A stretch of DNA of 64,000 bases from Flavobacterium tegetincola DSM 22377 (GTDB lineage: Bacteria > Bacteroidota > Bacteroidia > Flavobacteriales > Flavobacteriaceae), in NCBI RefSeq assembly GCF_000425485.1, contig NZ_KE384387.1:62001-126000 (forward strand), read 5' to 3'. The translations under genes and the position numbers were made by a program. The notes beneath the pieces are model-generated. The model worked only from the letters and a program-made list of their open reading frames with translations, made no database searches and was not told where the DNA came from. This document shows, one piece after another, positions 33,091-40,968 of the stretch (positions are counted from its first letter, which is position 1; each line of letters begins with the position of its first letter).

Positions 33091-34188
33091 ATGAAAAAAA
33101 GAACAACAATCATCATCCTTATTATCTTAGCCATTGTATTTGGTGGCGCATTATATTATTTGTACCAAAAAAACCAACAATCGCCAATAACGTATAAAAC
33201 CGAAAAAGCGGAAGAACGAACTATTCTAAAGAGTACCGTTGCAACGGGAAAAATTGTTCCTAAAGAAGAGGTTTTAATCAAGCCAAACATTTCTGGAATT
33301 ATTGAAGAAGTTTATGTAGAAGCCGGTGATAATATCAAAGCAGGCGATATGATTGCTAAAATTAAACTGGTACCAAATATAGCGAGTTTAAACAGCGGTT
33401 ACAATCAAATTCAAAGTTCTAAAATTGATTTAGACAATCAAGAAAAATTGTACAAACGTCAGAAAACCTTGTTTGACAAAGGTGTAATTTCTGCAAATGA
33501 CTTTGACTTAGCACAAACTTCTTACAAACAATCGCAACAAAATTACCGTGCAGCTCAGCAAAACGTTGAAATCATCAAAACGGGTACTTCTAAAAACACG
33601 GCTAATTTGGCTCAAACTGTAATTCGTTCAACTGTTACAGGAATGGTCTTGGATGTACCGGTAAAAGTTGGAAATCAAGTTATTGAAAGTAATAACTTTA
33701 ATGAAGGAACTACTATTGCAAGTCTTGCTGATGTTGGAAATATGATTTTCGAAGGAAAACTTGACGAATCAGAGGTAGGAAAAATCAAATTAAATTTACC
33801 GTTAGAAATTACTGTTGGAGCTATAGAAAACATGAAATTCAACGCCGTCTTGGACTACATTGCTCCAAAAGGAACAGAAGAAAATGGAGCGGTTCAGTTT
33901 CCAATTAAAGGAACGTTGGATAATAAAGCCAATACGTTTATTCGTGCAGGTTTAAGCGCGAATGCTTCGATTATTTTAGAAAGAGCAGACAAAGTTTTGG
34001 CCATAAAAGAAAGTTTAATTCAGTTTGACGAAAAAACAAAGAAGTCATTTGTTGAAGTAGAAACGGGAACGCAACAATTTCAAAAAAGAGACGTAGTTCT
34101 TGGTGTAAGCGATGGAATTTATGTTGAAATTAAAAGCGGAATCACCAAAGACGACAAAATTAAAGTATGGAATACAGGTGCAGAATAA
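33091..34188 (+). CDS. MacA-like periplasmic adaptor (membrane fusion) protein
   Basis: The 365-residue adaptor connects the inner membrane MacB-type permeases to the outer membrane TolC channel. It has an N-terminal membrane anchor (TTIIILIILAIVFGGALYYL), a biotinyl-lipoyl-like domain with IKPNISGIIEEVYVEAGDNI near residue 68, a coiled-coil hairpin about 100-175 (KLYKRQKTLFDKGVISANDF, QQNYRAAQQNVEII), the second lipoyl half VIRSTVTGMVLDVPVKVGNQ, and a beta-barrel C-terminus. The length and order fit the family. Confidence 0.94.
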   Translation: MKKRTTIIILIILAIVFGGALYYLYQKNQQSPITYKTEKAEERTILKSTVATGKIVPKEEVLIKPNISGIIEEVYVEAGDNIKAGDMIAKIKLVPNIASLNSGYNQIQSSKIDLDNQEKLYKRQKTLFDKGVISANDFDLAQTSYKQSQQNYRAAQQNVEIIKTGTSKNTANLAQTVIRSTVTGMVLDVPVKVGNQVIESNNFNEGTTIASLADVGNMIFEGKLDESEVGKIKLNLPLEITVGAIENMKFNAVLDYIAPKGTEENGAVQFPIKGTLDNKANTFIRAGLSANASIILERADKVLAIKESLIQFDEKTKKSFVEVETGTQQFQKRDVVLGVSDGIYVEIKSGITKDDKIKVWNTGAE

Positions 34189-34228
34189 TTTGAACTACAA
34201 AATATTCTAATCTGATAAAGTATAAAAA

Positions 34229-35587
34229 ATGAAACATTATATAACGCTTACTTTACTTCTCGCGGTTGCATTTGTGCAAGCACAAGATAAAAAATGGACA
34301 CTTAAAGAATGTGTCGATTACGCCATTGAGAAGAACATTACCATTCAACAATCACAGTTGGATAACGAATTAATTGCAATTGACAAAAAAGACGCTCTTG
34401 GAAACTTTTTGCCGTCAGTGAATGCAAATGCTTCGCACAATTGGAATATTGGTTTGAACATTAATCCCATTACCAACGTTGCCGAAACTCAAACTTTTCA
34501 AAATACTGGAATTGGATTGAATGTAGGTGTGGACATTTATAATGGTTTGCAAAATCAAAACCGATTACGTCGTGCCAATTTAGCAAAAATTGCAGGGCAA
34601 TATCAGCTTACAAAAATGAAAGATGATGTTTCATTGAACGTAGCCAATGCTTTTTTACAAATTCTCTTCAACAAAGAAAATTTAAAAGTGCAGCAAGAAC
34701 AATTACAAAACAATAAGAAGCAAAAAGAACGCACTCAAACACTTGTTGACGCAGGATCTGTGCCTCGAGGCGACTTGATGGACATGACTGCTACTGTTGC
34801 AACAAGTCAGCAAAATGTTATCGTAGCCGAAAATGCATTGTTAATTTCAAAATTAAGCCTTGCTCAACTATTGCAACTTGAAGATTTTAAAACGTTTGAC
34901 ATTGTGGAAACGGATTATGCCTTAACGGAAAGTGAAACCATGTTGCAGAGTCCAGAATCCATTTATACAAAAGCAAAAGAAGAACGAGTAGAGCTTAAAA
35001 TTGCACGTGCGAACTTGGAAGTTGCTGAAAAAGATATTCAAATTGCAAGAGGAGCTTACCAACCTTCGTTACGAGGTTTTTACAGTTTTAGTTCTCGTGC
35101 TACCAATTCTGACCGGATTTCGAGTGATGGAAACGGGAATTTTATTTTCCGAGGTCCAGATGCTATTTTTGATCAGTTTAGTCAAAATAAAGGTAATGCG
35201 TTTGGAATCCAATTGAATATTCCAATCTTAAATGGCTTTTCGGTTCGTAACAATGTAGAGCGTACAAAAGTGGCTTATAAACGTTCGCAAATTGCCGTTA
35301 GTCAACAAGAATTAGATTTAGAGCGAAATGTTTATACAGCTTTTACCGACGCAAAAGGTGCATTAAATGCATACGAAGCTGCCGTGACGGCTCTTGCAGC
35401 ACGTAAACAATCGTATAATTATGCACAAGAGCGCTTTGACGTTGGTTTATTAAATGCATTTGATTTGAATCAATCGCAAACACTTTTTGCAAATGCAGAA
35501 TCAGAAGTGATTCGAACAAAATTTGATTATATTTTCAGAGTAAAAGTAGTAGAATTCTATTTTGGCATTCCAATTGCGGGACGATAA
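34229..35587 (+). CDS. TolC family outer membrane efflux protein
   Basis: The 452-residue channel component has a signal peptide (HYITLTLLLAVAFVQAQ, cleaved after AQA/Q), then two structurally repeated TolC (OEP) halves rich in long helices. Motifs are WTLKECVDYAIEKNITIQ at the start of half 1, LQILFNKENLKVQQEQL, GAYQPSLRGFYSFSSRA in half 2 and NAYEAAVTALAARKQSYNYA, QERFDVGLLNAFDLNQSQT near the end. It completes the ATPase-permease-permease-adaptor-channel operon. The pump substrate cannot be told from the sequence. Confidence 0.95.
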   Translation: MKHYITLTLLLAVAFVQAQDKKWTLKECVDYAIEKNITIQQSQLDNELIAIDKKDALGNFLPSVNANASHNWNIGLNINPITNVAETQTFQNTGIGLNVGVDIYNGLQNQNRLRRANLAKIAGQYQLTKMKDDVSLNVANAFLQILFNKENLKVQQEQLQNNKKQKERTQTLVDAGSVPRGDLMDMTATVATSQQNVIVAENALLISKLSLAQLLQLEDFKTFDIVETDYALTESETMLQSPESIYTKAKEERVELKIARANLEVAEKDIQIARGAYQPSLRGFYSFSSRATNSDRISSDGNGNFIFRGPDAIFDQFSQNKGNAFGIQLNIPILNGFSVRNNVERTKVAYKRSQIAVSQQELDLERNVYTAFTDAKGALNAYEAAVTALAARKQSYNYAQERFDVGLLNAFDLNQSQTLFANAESEVIRTKFDYIFRVKVVEFYFGIPIAGR

Positions 35588-35589
35588 TT

Positions 35590-36273
35590 ATGAGTACACA
35601 AGACATTTATATTTTAAATATTGAAACAGCTACTAAAAATTGTTCGGTAGCTGTAGCAAAGAATGGACACACTATCGCTTTGCGCGAAATTGCAGAAGAA
35701 GGCTATTCACATGCTGAAAAATTGCACGTTTTTATTGAAGAATTGATTTCCGAAAGCAACTTGACTTTTAAGGATTTCAATGCAATAGCAGTAAGTCAAG
35801 GGCCAGGTTCTTATACGGGATTACGTATTGGTATTTCTTCAGCAAAAGGCTTGTGTTATGCTTTAAACATCCCATTGATAGCTGTGGACACTTTGCAAAG
35901 TTTAGCGGCTCAAATTAAAATTAATGAGGGCACAATAATTCCGATGATTGATGCCCGAAGAATGGAGGTTTTCAGCGCTTCTTACGACCAAAATCTCAAC
36001 CAAATCCAAGCAGTTGCTGCCGAAATTATTACCGAAGAAAGTTATCAAAATCGCAATGATGAAGTCCATTTTCTGGGTGACGGCGCCTCAAAATGCAAAA
36101 TTTACATGGATAAAGATAATTTTACTTTTCACGATACAATCATCTATCCATCTGCAAACGAAATGAGTTTTTTGAGCTTTGAAAAGTACAAAAAAAGCGA
36201 CACCGTAGATGTCGCTTATTTTGAACCTTTATATGTAAAAGACTTTATGATTACAAAAAAGAAAGTTTTATAA
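35590..36273 (+). CDS. tsaB: tRNA threonylcarbamoyladenosine biosynthesis protein TsaB
   Basis: TsaB with TsaD and TsaE places the threonylcarbamoyl group on A37 of tRNAs reading ANN codons. The 227 residues show the N-terminal ASKHA motif ILNIETATKNCSVAVAKNG, AEKLHVFIEELI, and SQGPGSYTGLRIGISSAKGL near residue 70, then VDTLQSLA and MIDARRMEVFSA. The C-terminal part is shortened as usual for TsaB. It starts two bases after tolC, so it may be cotranscribed, although the functions are unrelated. Its stop overlaps that of the convergent downstream gene. Confidence 0.95.
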   Translation: MSTQDIYILNIETATKNCSVAVAKNGHTIALREIAEEGYSHAEKLHVFIEELISESNLTFKDFNAIAVSQGPGSYTGLRIGISSAKGLCYALNIPLIAVDTLQSLAAQIKINEGTIIPMIDARRMEVFSASYDQNLNQIQAVAAEIITEESYQNRNDEVHFLGDGASKCKIYMDKDNFTFHDTIIYPSANEMSFLSFEKYKKSDTVDVAYFEPLYVKDFMITKKKVL

Positions 36274-36951
36274 ACTTCCTAAAAATCGTGTAAGTGCGAT
36301 TAAATCACCTTCATTTTTGAATGAAGTTTTATTTTCTTTCAAGTATTTAGAAATTGCATCTTCATTATTAGAATATAATCCAATTAATGCTTTCTTATTT
36401 TTTGGAAAAGGTATAACTTTTTCAGCATCTAATTTAATGTAATATTCAGCACTCTTTCTGTTGTACTTTGGAGGTTGAGCTACAGAATAACTGTTTGTAG
36501 CTTCACGACCTTCTTGCAGCGATATTTGTTCTCTTTTGTAAAGTCCCATTTTTTCATTAGAAAACAATTCAAATAAATATCCGTAAATGTAATCTTCTTT
36601 CTCAGAATTAAAGCGCATCAATTGCAACTTGTAATTCGCTGTTTTGTTGTAAATCGTTTGGTAACGTTCGTCTTTTGGAATCACAAAAATAGCGTTATCA
36701 TAACTTATTTCCACTTCATCCGAAAATGCATTGTAACGTGTTAACCACACATTTTCTGCACCAGAAACTTCGCTGGCCATAAAATCATCACTGATAAATG
36801 GACTTCCCGAAATTCTTTCTTTAGTTTTGTCCATTACCTTATTTCTAAATAAAGCTGCTCCTCCACTTGAATCCAATTGATCAAGAACCAACATTTGACC
36901 CTGCGAACTAAACGCAAATAAACTCAAACACCCTAAAAGCAAATTTTTCAT
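36268..36951 (-). CDS. Secreted protein of unknown function
   Basis: The 227-residue product has a signal peptide (MKNLLLGCLSLFAFSSQGQ; cleavage is likely after the final Gln region). The mature part is mixed charged with no cysteine pair, includes YKLQLMRFNSEKEDYIYGYL, and ends in a helix-rich segment KYLKENKTSFKNEGDLIALT. I do not recognise a family. It is the last gene of the minus-strand run from mvaD and its stop overlaps the tsaB stop region by six bases on the other strand. Confidence 0.82.
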   Translation of the reverse strand: MKNLLLGCLSLFAFSSQGQMLVLDQLDSSGGAALFRNKVMDKTKERISGSPFISDDFMASEVSGAENVWLTRYNAFSDEVEISYDNAIFVIPKDERYQTIYNKTANYKLQLMRFNSEKEDYIYGYLFELFSNEKMGLYKREQISLQEGREATNSYSVAQPPKYNRKSAEYYIKLDAEKVIPFPKNKKALIGLYSNNEDAISKYLKENKTSFKNEGDLIALTRFLGSL

Positions 36952-37012
36952 AATCGTATATAATTTAGTATTTTAAAGTCGCTAATTTACAACTATATTT
37001 TATTAATATAAT

Positions 37013-37372
37013 CTATCCGTGGTACACTTTTGACAAAATAATCTTACAATTCTCAATTTGCAATACTTCTGCAACCATCAAATCCGGTTCGCCATCCACT
37101 TTTCTGATGTACTCCATGAAAACTCGGTAATCATTTGAAGTTAGTGATTTTACTTCGTACTTTAAGCTTGGCAATCTTTCAAAGGCATCTTGCCACCAAT
37201 CCTGTAACGCGCCTTTTCCAGAAATCAATCCGTCTGACTCTGGATTTTTTATTTTCAATTTCGGGCTGTAATGTTGTGCTCTGTCATCATACAAACTCAA
37301 CAATTTTTCTAAGTTGTGTTCATTGAAAGCTTCAAACCATTTAAAGGCAATGGAATCTAAATTTTGACTCAT
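37013..37372 (-). CDS. NTF2-like (SnoaL-type) small protein
   Basis: A 119-residue protein of the nuclear transport factor 2-like fold. The N-terminus SIAFKWFEAFNEHNLEKLLS and the following YDDRAQHYSPKLKIKN are the usual first helix and strand of SnoaL-like proteins, followed by GKGALQDWWQDAFERLPSLK and beta strands ending in KIILSKVYHG. These proteins include cyclases, isomerases and ligand binders; the substrate cannot be deduced. A weak terminator lies between it and the upstream pseudouridine synthase gene. Confidence 0.82.
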   Translation of the reverse strand: MSQNLDSIAFKWFEAFNEHNLEKLLSLYDDRAQHYSPKLKIKNPESDGLISGKGALQDWWQDAFERLPSLKYEVKSLTSNDYRVFMEYIRKVDGEPDLMVAEVLQIENCKIILSKVYHG

Positions 37373-37389
37373 AGTTGTTATTGTAAATT

Positions 37390-37417
37390 AAAAAATCCCC
37401 TAAAAAAAGAGGATTTT
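37390..37417 (-). terminator. Terminator after the pseudouridine synthase gene (minus strand)
   Basis: On the minus strand, AAAATCC, a loop, GGGGATTTTTT forms a stem of about 7 bp followed by a T run. It lies 26 nt past the stop at 37443. Stem stability is modest. Confidence 0.6.
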
Positions 37418-37442
37418 CTAAATTAGATGTACTTAAAAAGTA

Positions 37443-38336
37443 TTAAACGTTTTTCAAATTAATGATCTCTTGGTCTGTTAGAACACGGAAATTTCCTCTA
37501 GGTAAGTTCTTCTTTGTCAAACCTGCAAACGCAACACGGTCGATACGCAAAACATCATATTCAAAATGTTCAAAAATAGCGCGAACTACTTTTACATTAG
37601 AACTTTTCAATTTTAAACCTACTTCGCTTTTTGGTTCTTTGTCAATGTAACTTACTTCTTCAACAGCTACGCGATGTCCGTCAATCATCATTCCTTTTTG
37701 GATTTTCTCCAAATCTTCAAACTTCAAATTTTTATCCAACGAAACTTGGTAAATCTTAGAAGACTTCTGACTTGGCAATCCAAACTTACGAATCATATCG
37801 GTATCGTTGGTTAACAAAAGTAGGCCTGTTGTGTTTTTATCCATTCTTCCAACGGGTGCAATTCTTGAAGTTGTAGCACCACGAAGCAATTCCAACACAT
37901 TTCTGTGTTCTGCATGTTCTTCTAAAGCTGTAGTAAAGTTTTTAGGCTTGTTCAGCAAGATGTATACTTTTTTCTCTGGTATTAAAATGGTACCGTCAAA
38001 ATTAACCACATCGGTTAACTTTACTAAATAACCCATTTCAGTAACTGGAATTCCATTCACTTTTACATTTCCAGATTGAATATAAATATCCGCATCACGA
38101 CGCGAACACGCACCAGAATTGGAAATATATTTATTCAATCGGAGTTCGTCCGAAGCTTTTTGTCTTTTCGGCGCTTGATTTGGCTTCTTCACCACTACTT
38201 CTTCTACCGGCTTTGCTTTCCCAGCAGTCTCGGTCTTTTTGGGTTTTTGCGAACGTTTTGCCATAGCAGGTTTCGGCTTGTTTGAACTTGGTCTGCTTGA
38301 ACCTGAACGCTTGTTATTCCCTTCCTTGTTATTCAT
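37443..38336 (-). CDS. RsuA/RluB-family rRNA pseudouridine synthase with basic N-terminal tail
   Basis: The enzyme isomerises a uridine in rRNA. Residues ~1-63 form a Lys/Arg/Pro-rich disordered tail (NKRSGSSRPSSNKPKPAMAK) typical of Bacteroidota members. An S4 RNA-binding domain follows at about 64-110 (LRLNKYISNSGACSRRDADI). The catalytic domain has VGRMDKNTTGLLLLTND near residue 168, with Asp as the nucleophile, and ends LPRGNFRVLTDQEI. The length is 297 residues. RluB (23S U2605) is the closest functional guess; RluE/RluF remain possible. Confidence 0.92.
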   Translation of the reverse strand: MNNKEGNNKRSGSSRPSSNKPKPAMAKRSQKPKKTETAGKAKPVEEVVVKKPNQAPKRQKASDELRLNKYISNSGACSRRDADIYIQSGNVKVNGIPVTEMGYLVKLTDVVNFDGTILIPEKKVYILLNKPKNFTTALEEHAEHRNVLELLRGATTSRIAPVGRMDKNTTGLLLLTNDTDMIRKFGLPSQKSSKIYQVSLDKNLKFEDLEKIQKGMMIDGHRVAVEEVSYIDKEPKSEVGLKLKSSNVKVVRAIFEHFEYDVLRIDRVAFAGLTKKNLPRGNFRVLTDQEIINLKNV

Positions 38337-38354
38337 AAATCAACATAATTTGTG

Positions 38355-38362
38355 CAAAGATA
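38355..38362 (-). promoter_or_regulatory. -7 box of the pseudouridine synthase gene
   Basis: On the minus strand this reads TATCTTTG, 19 nt upstream of the ATG at 38336. The -33 TTG is not evident. It suggests an extra promoter downstream of the prenyltransferase gene. Confidence 0.5.
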
Positions 38363-38464
38363 CTATTAAAATATTTTAGATTTTGATTTAGAAGGAAATA
38401 GAAAAGTATTTGTGCACAATTTAGCATAGCTAACTTATTCAAAACAACAAAAATATCATCTTAC

Positions 38465-39427
38465 TTACAGCATCTTAAAAAAAGAAACATCCATAGAAAC
38501 CAACAATTTTTTCCCATGAATCAATACAGAAGGCTCAATTAAAACGATACAAAATACGCCTGACACAATTAAAATTTTCATCACATTATGTAAGTTCAAA
38601 TATTGCACTTTACTTTTTGATTTCCATAAATACAACACAAAGAATATTAACACAATAAAACAGCAATAAAAATAAATATCCATGTAACCCACATCATCCA
38701 ATTCAATTAAGATATATACGGGAATCACAGTCAAAATACTCAAAATAGTAATGATGTACTTTGATACTTTCTCGCCATAAACGACCGGAATGGTTTGGTA
38801 ACTATTTGTAAAATCACCCAGAATATTTTCGAGATCCTTGATTAATTCTCGAATGGATAGTAATAGGAAGAGAAAAGCTGCATGTGAAAAAATCACAATG
38901 TAAGAGCTGGAGTGCTCAATATCCTTATAATACATTAAAAAGATGGCAAAGAAGGGTAAAATAGTCATTATGGTCGACATCAAATTACCGATAATGGCGT
39001 AACGTTTAATCTTATGCGAATAAAACCAAATCAAAAAAATGTATACAGAAAAAAATAATGCTGCTCTCCAAGATACCAATAGACCTAAAAACGCTGCGAG
39101 AAAATTTAATGCAAAATAAACGGTAAGTTTTGTCTTTTGACTTACCAAACGATCAAGTTTGGACTTGTTGGGTCGATTGATTAGATCTTTTTTGCTGTCG
39201 TAAAAACTATTGATAATATAACCGGAAGCAATGGTAACCGATGAGGCTAAAACAATCCAAAATAAATTGATGTCCAACAATGTTTCCAACGCAGGCTTAT
39301 CTTTCGCTAAAATAAAAATGGCCGAAAGATATTGTGCCAAAATAATAACGGGAATATTATAACCGCGAATTACAGAAAATAAACTGACGATCTTCATTAC
39401 GAAAATTTTGTTTTTTCTGCTCAACAT
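38465..39427 (-). CDS. UbiA-family prenyltransferase (geranylgeranylglycerol-phosphate geranylgeranyltransferase-like)
   Basis: A 320-residue polytopic UbiA-superfamily enzyme with about eight helices. The aspartate-rich motif is NSFYDSKKDLINRPNK near residue 68, and the second motif region is SIRELIKDLENILGDFTNSY near 200. The family annotation used for flavobacterial relatives is geranylgeranylglycerol-phosphate transferase, an archaeal lipid enzyme, but bacterial substrates are not established; a quinone or other prenyl acceptor is also possible. It lies 46 nt after the mevalonate kinase gene on the same strand, which fits an isoprenoid-using enzyme. Confidence 0.82.
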   Translation of the reverse strand: MLSRKNKIFVMKIVSLFSVIRGYNIPVIILAQYLSAIFILAKDKPALETLLDINLFWIVLASSVTIASGYIINSFYDSKKDLINRPNKSKLDRLVSQKTKLTVYFALNFLAAFLGLLVSWRAALFFSVYIFLIWFYSHKIKRYAIIGNLMSTIMTILPFFAIFLMYYKDIEHSSSYIVIFSHAAFLFLLLSIRELIKDLENILGDFTNSYQTIPVVYGEKVSKYIITILSILTVIPVYILIELDDVGYMDIYFYCCFIVLIFFVLYLWKSKSKVQYLNLHNVMKILIVSGVFCIVLIEPSVLIHGKKLLVSMDVSFFKML

Positions 39428-39473
39428 TTTAAAATGAAATTGATTGGTTTATAGGTAAATCTGAAAGTTATAA

Positions 39474-40412
39474 TTAAAAATTATAAACTACTTCAAGTTT
39501 ATAATCCTTCAAAGCAACTTTTGCTTTGTCTAAATCTTCAGTAAAACCTAATATATAACCGCCACCACCTGAACCGCAAAGTTTCAAATAGTAATCATTA
39601 GTATCAATACCTTGTTGCCAAATTCCATGAAATTGTTCTGGAATCATTGGTTTGAAATTATTCAAAACTACCTTTGATAATTTTTTTGTATTGGCAAACA
39701 ATGATTTAAAGTCGCCACCCAAGAAATTTTCAACACAAGCATCTGTATGTTTGGTGAATTGATTTTTAAGCATCGTTCTGAAGCCTTTATCTTTTAAGTT
39801 TTCCATAAAGATGGTAACCATTGGAGCGGTTTCTCCACTAATTCCAGAATCCAATAAAAACACAGCTCCTTTTCCATCTGCTGATTGCGTTGGAATTCCA
39901 GTAGCCTCAATATTGTCTTTGGAATTGATCAAAATTGGAATACTCAAATAACTGTTTAAAGGATCCAATCCAGAACTTTTACCGTGGAAGAAAGATTCCA
40001 TTTGACCAAAAATCGCCTTTAGAATCAATAATTTTTCACGAGTCAAATTCTCTAAAACCGTTATCTTATCGTTTGCATATTGGTCGTAAATTGCAGCCAC
40101 TAAAGCCCCACTACTTCCCACACCATATCCTTGCGGAATGGATGAGTCAAAATACATCCCTTTTTCAAGATCTGATTTTAATCGCTCAATATCGAAACTT
40201 ACTAATTCAGGTTGCTCACTTTGCAATTGGGAAAGATAAGTCGTGAATCTTTGTAGGCTCTCATTTGATTTCAACGAAACAGCATCAGATAAATCTGAAA
40301 CTTTCAAAGCGCCATTGTAAAAATTATAAGGAATTGAAAGACCTTTCGAGTCACGGATAATTCCGTATTCTCCGAAAAGTAAAATTTTTGAGTAAAATAA
40401 AGGTCCTTTCAT
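39474..40412 (-). CDS. mvk: Mevalonate kinase (GHMP family)
   Basis: Phosphorylates mevalonate to 5-phosphomevalonate. The 312 residues start FYSKILLFGEYGIIRDSKGL (GHMP motif 1). The phosphate-binding loop PQGYGVGSSGALVAAIYD lies near residue 95, followed by FHGKSSGLDPLNSYLS with the catalytic Asp, and the C-terminal LCGSGGGGYILGF near 280 is motif 3. The gene lies five bases after the toxin gene and in the same direction as mvaD. The GHMP motifs match mevalonate kinase better than the GYDIA group. Confidence 0.88.
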   Translation of the reverse strand: MKGPLFYSKILLFGEYGIIRDSKGLSIPYNFYNGALKVSDLSDAVSLKSNESLQRFTTYLSQLQSEQPELVSFDIERLKSDLEKGMYFDSSIPQGYGVGSSGALVAAIYDQYANDKITVLENLTREKLLILKAIFGQMESFFHGKSSGLDPLNSYLSIPILINSKDNIEATGIPTQSADGKGAVFLLDSGISGETAPMVTIFMENLKDKGFRTMLKNQFTKHTDACVENFLGGDFKSLFANTKKLSKVVLNNFKPMIPEQFHGIWQQGIDTNDYYLKLCGSGGGGYILGFTEDLDKAKVALKDYKLEVVYNF

Positions 40413-40417
40413 CTATG

Positions 40418-40717
40418 CTATTTTGTTTTATTAATCTTGTTCTGATTTTGCCTTGTATCGAAAACCGAAACAATGTAAATTTTATCAATACCTTCAATTT
40501 TATAAAAAATTGATGTTTGTTTTGTCACTACACATTTTCTCAAATTCTCGTATTCTGATAGTGGAAAACTTTCAGGACTTGAAAAGATATAGTCGAAATT
40601 CTTTCGCAACTTTTCTAAAAACACCGATTTTATTCGTAAAGAAAACTTAACTTCAATGTACTCTGAAATTTTTCTAATATCAGCAATACTTTTTTTAGAA
40701 AAAGTCAACTGCTTCAT
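40418..40717 (-). CDS. RelE/ParE-family toxin of a type II toxin-antitoxin pair
   Basis: A 99-residue toxin of the RelE/ParE fold: LTFSKKSIADIRKISEYIEV at the N-terminus, a central basic region (RKCVVTKQTSIFYKIEG) and the C-terminal IVSVFDTRQNQNKINKTK, a signature of ParE-like proteins in Bacteroidota. Targets are mRNA (RelE) or gyrase (ParE); the sequence does not decide. The start overlaps the antitoxin stop by 4 nt (ATGA). It lies between mvaD and mevalonate kinase, an unusual position for such a pair. Confidence 0.88.
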   Translation of the reverse strand: MKQLTFSKKSIADIRKISEYIEVKFSLRIKSVFLEKLRKNFDYIFSSPESFPLSEYENLRKCVVTKQTSIFYKIEGIDKIYIVSVFDTRQNQNKINKTK

Positions 40718-40938
40718 GAAAGACCGAACTCTTTTTTCATATCGTCGTAAGAAACTACTCTTCCATTTTTAATATCTTCCAAACCTTCATTAATTCCTTG
40801 CTTCTCTTCATCACTCAGTTCATAATAAAAATCTTTCTTTTCTTTTTGAAAAACTTTCTTAATATCATTAATTATTGATGGATTTTCAGTCTCCGCCAAT
40901 AATTTAATAAGCTCTATTTTTTCTAACTGAATGTCCAT
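40714..40938 (-). CDS. Antitoxin of the RelE/ParE pair
   Basis: A 74-residue acidic protein (QLEKIELIKLLAETENPSII, ELSDEEKQGINEGLEDIKNG, DMKKEFGLS). The N-terminal helices should mediate dimerisation or DNA contact, and the C-terminal SDEEKQGINEGLEDIKNGRV part, with regularly spaced acidic residues, the toxin-binding extension. It precedes and overlaps the toxin by 4 nt, the normal TA order. It begins 30 nt after mvaD. Many Bacteroidota antitoxins of this type lack a clear DNA-binding domain, so autoregulation is uncertain. Confidence 0.85.
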   Translation of the reverse strand: MDIQLEKIELIKLLAETENPSIINDIKKVFQKEKKDFYYELSDEEKQGINEGLEDIKNGRVVSYDDMKKEFGLS

Positions 40939-40968
40939 TTTTGAAAATTTAAAGTAAATATAGTCAAA

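Noticed and set aside
32516..33109. 197-codon minus-strand frame
   Set aside because: Antisense shadow of permease 2 and the adaptor start; composition mirrors the membrane helices of the real gene.
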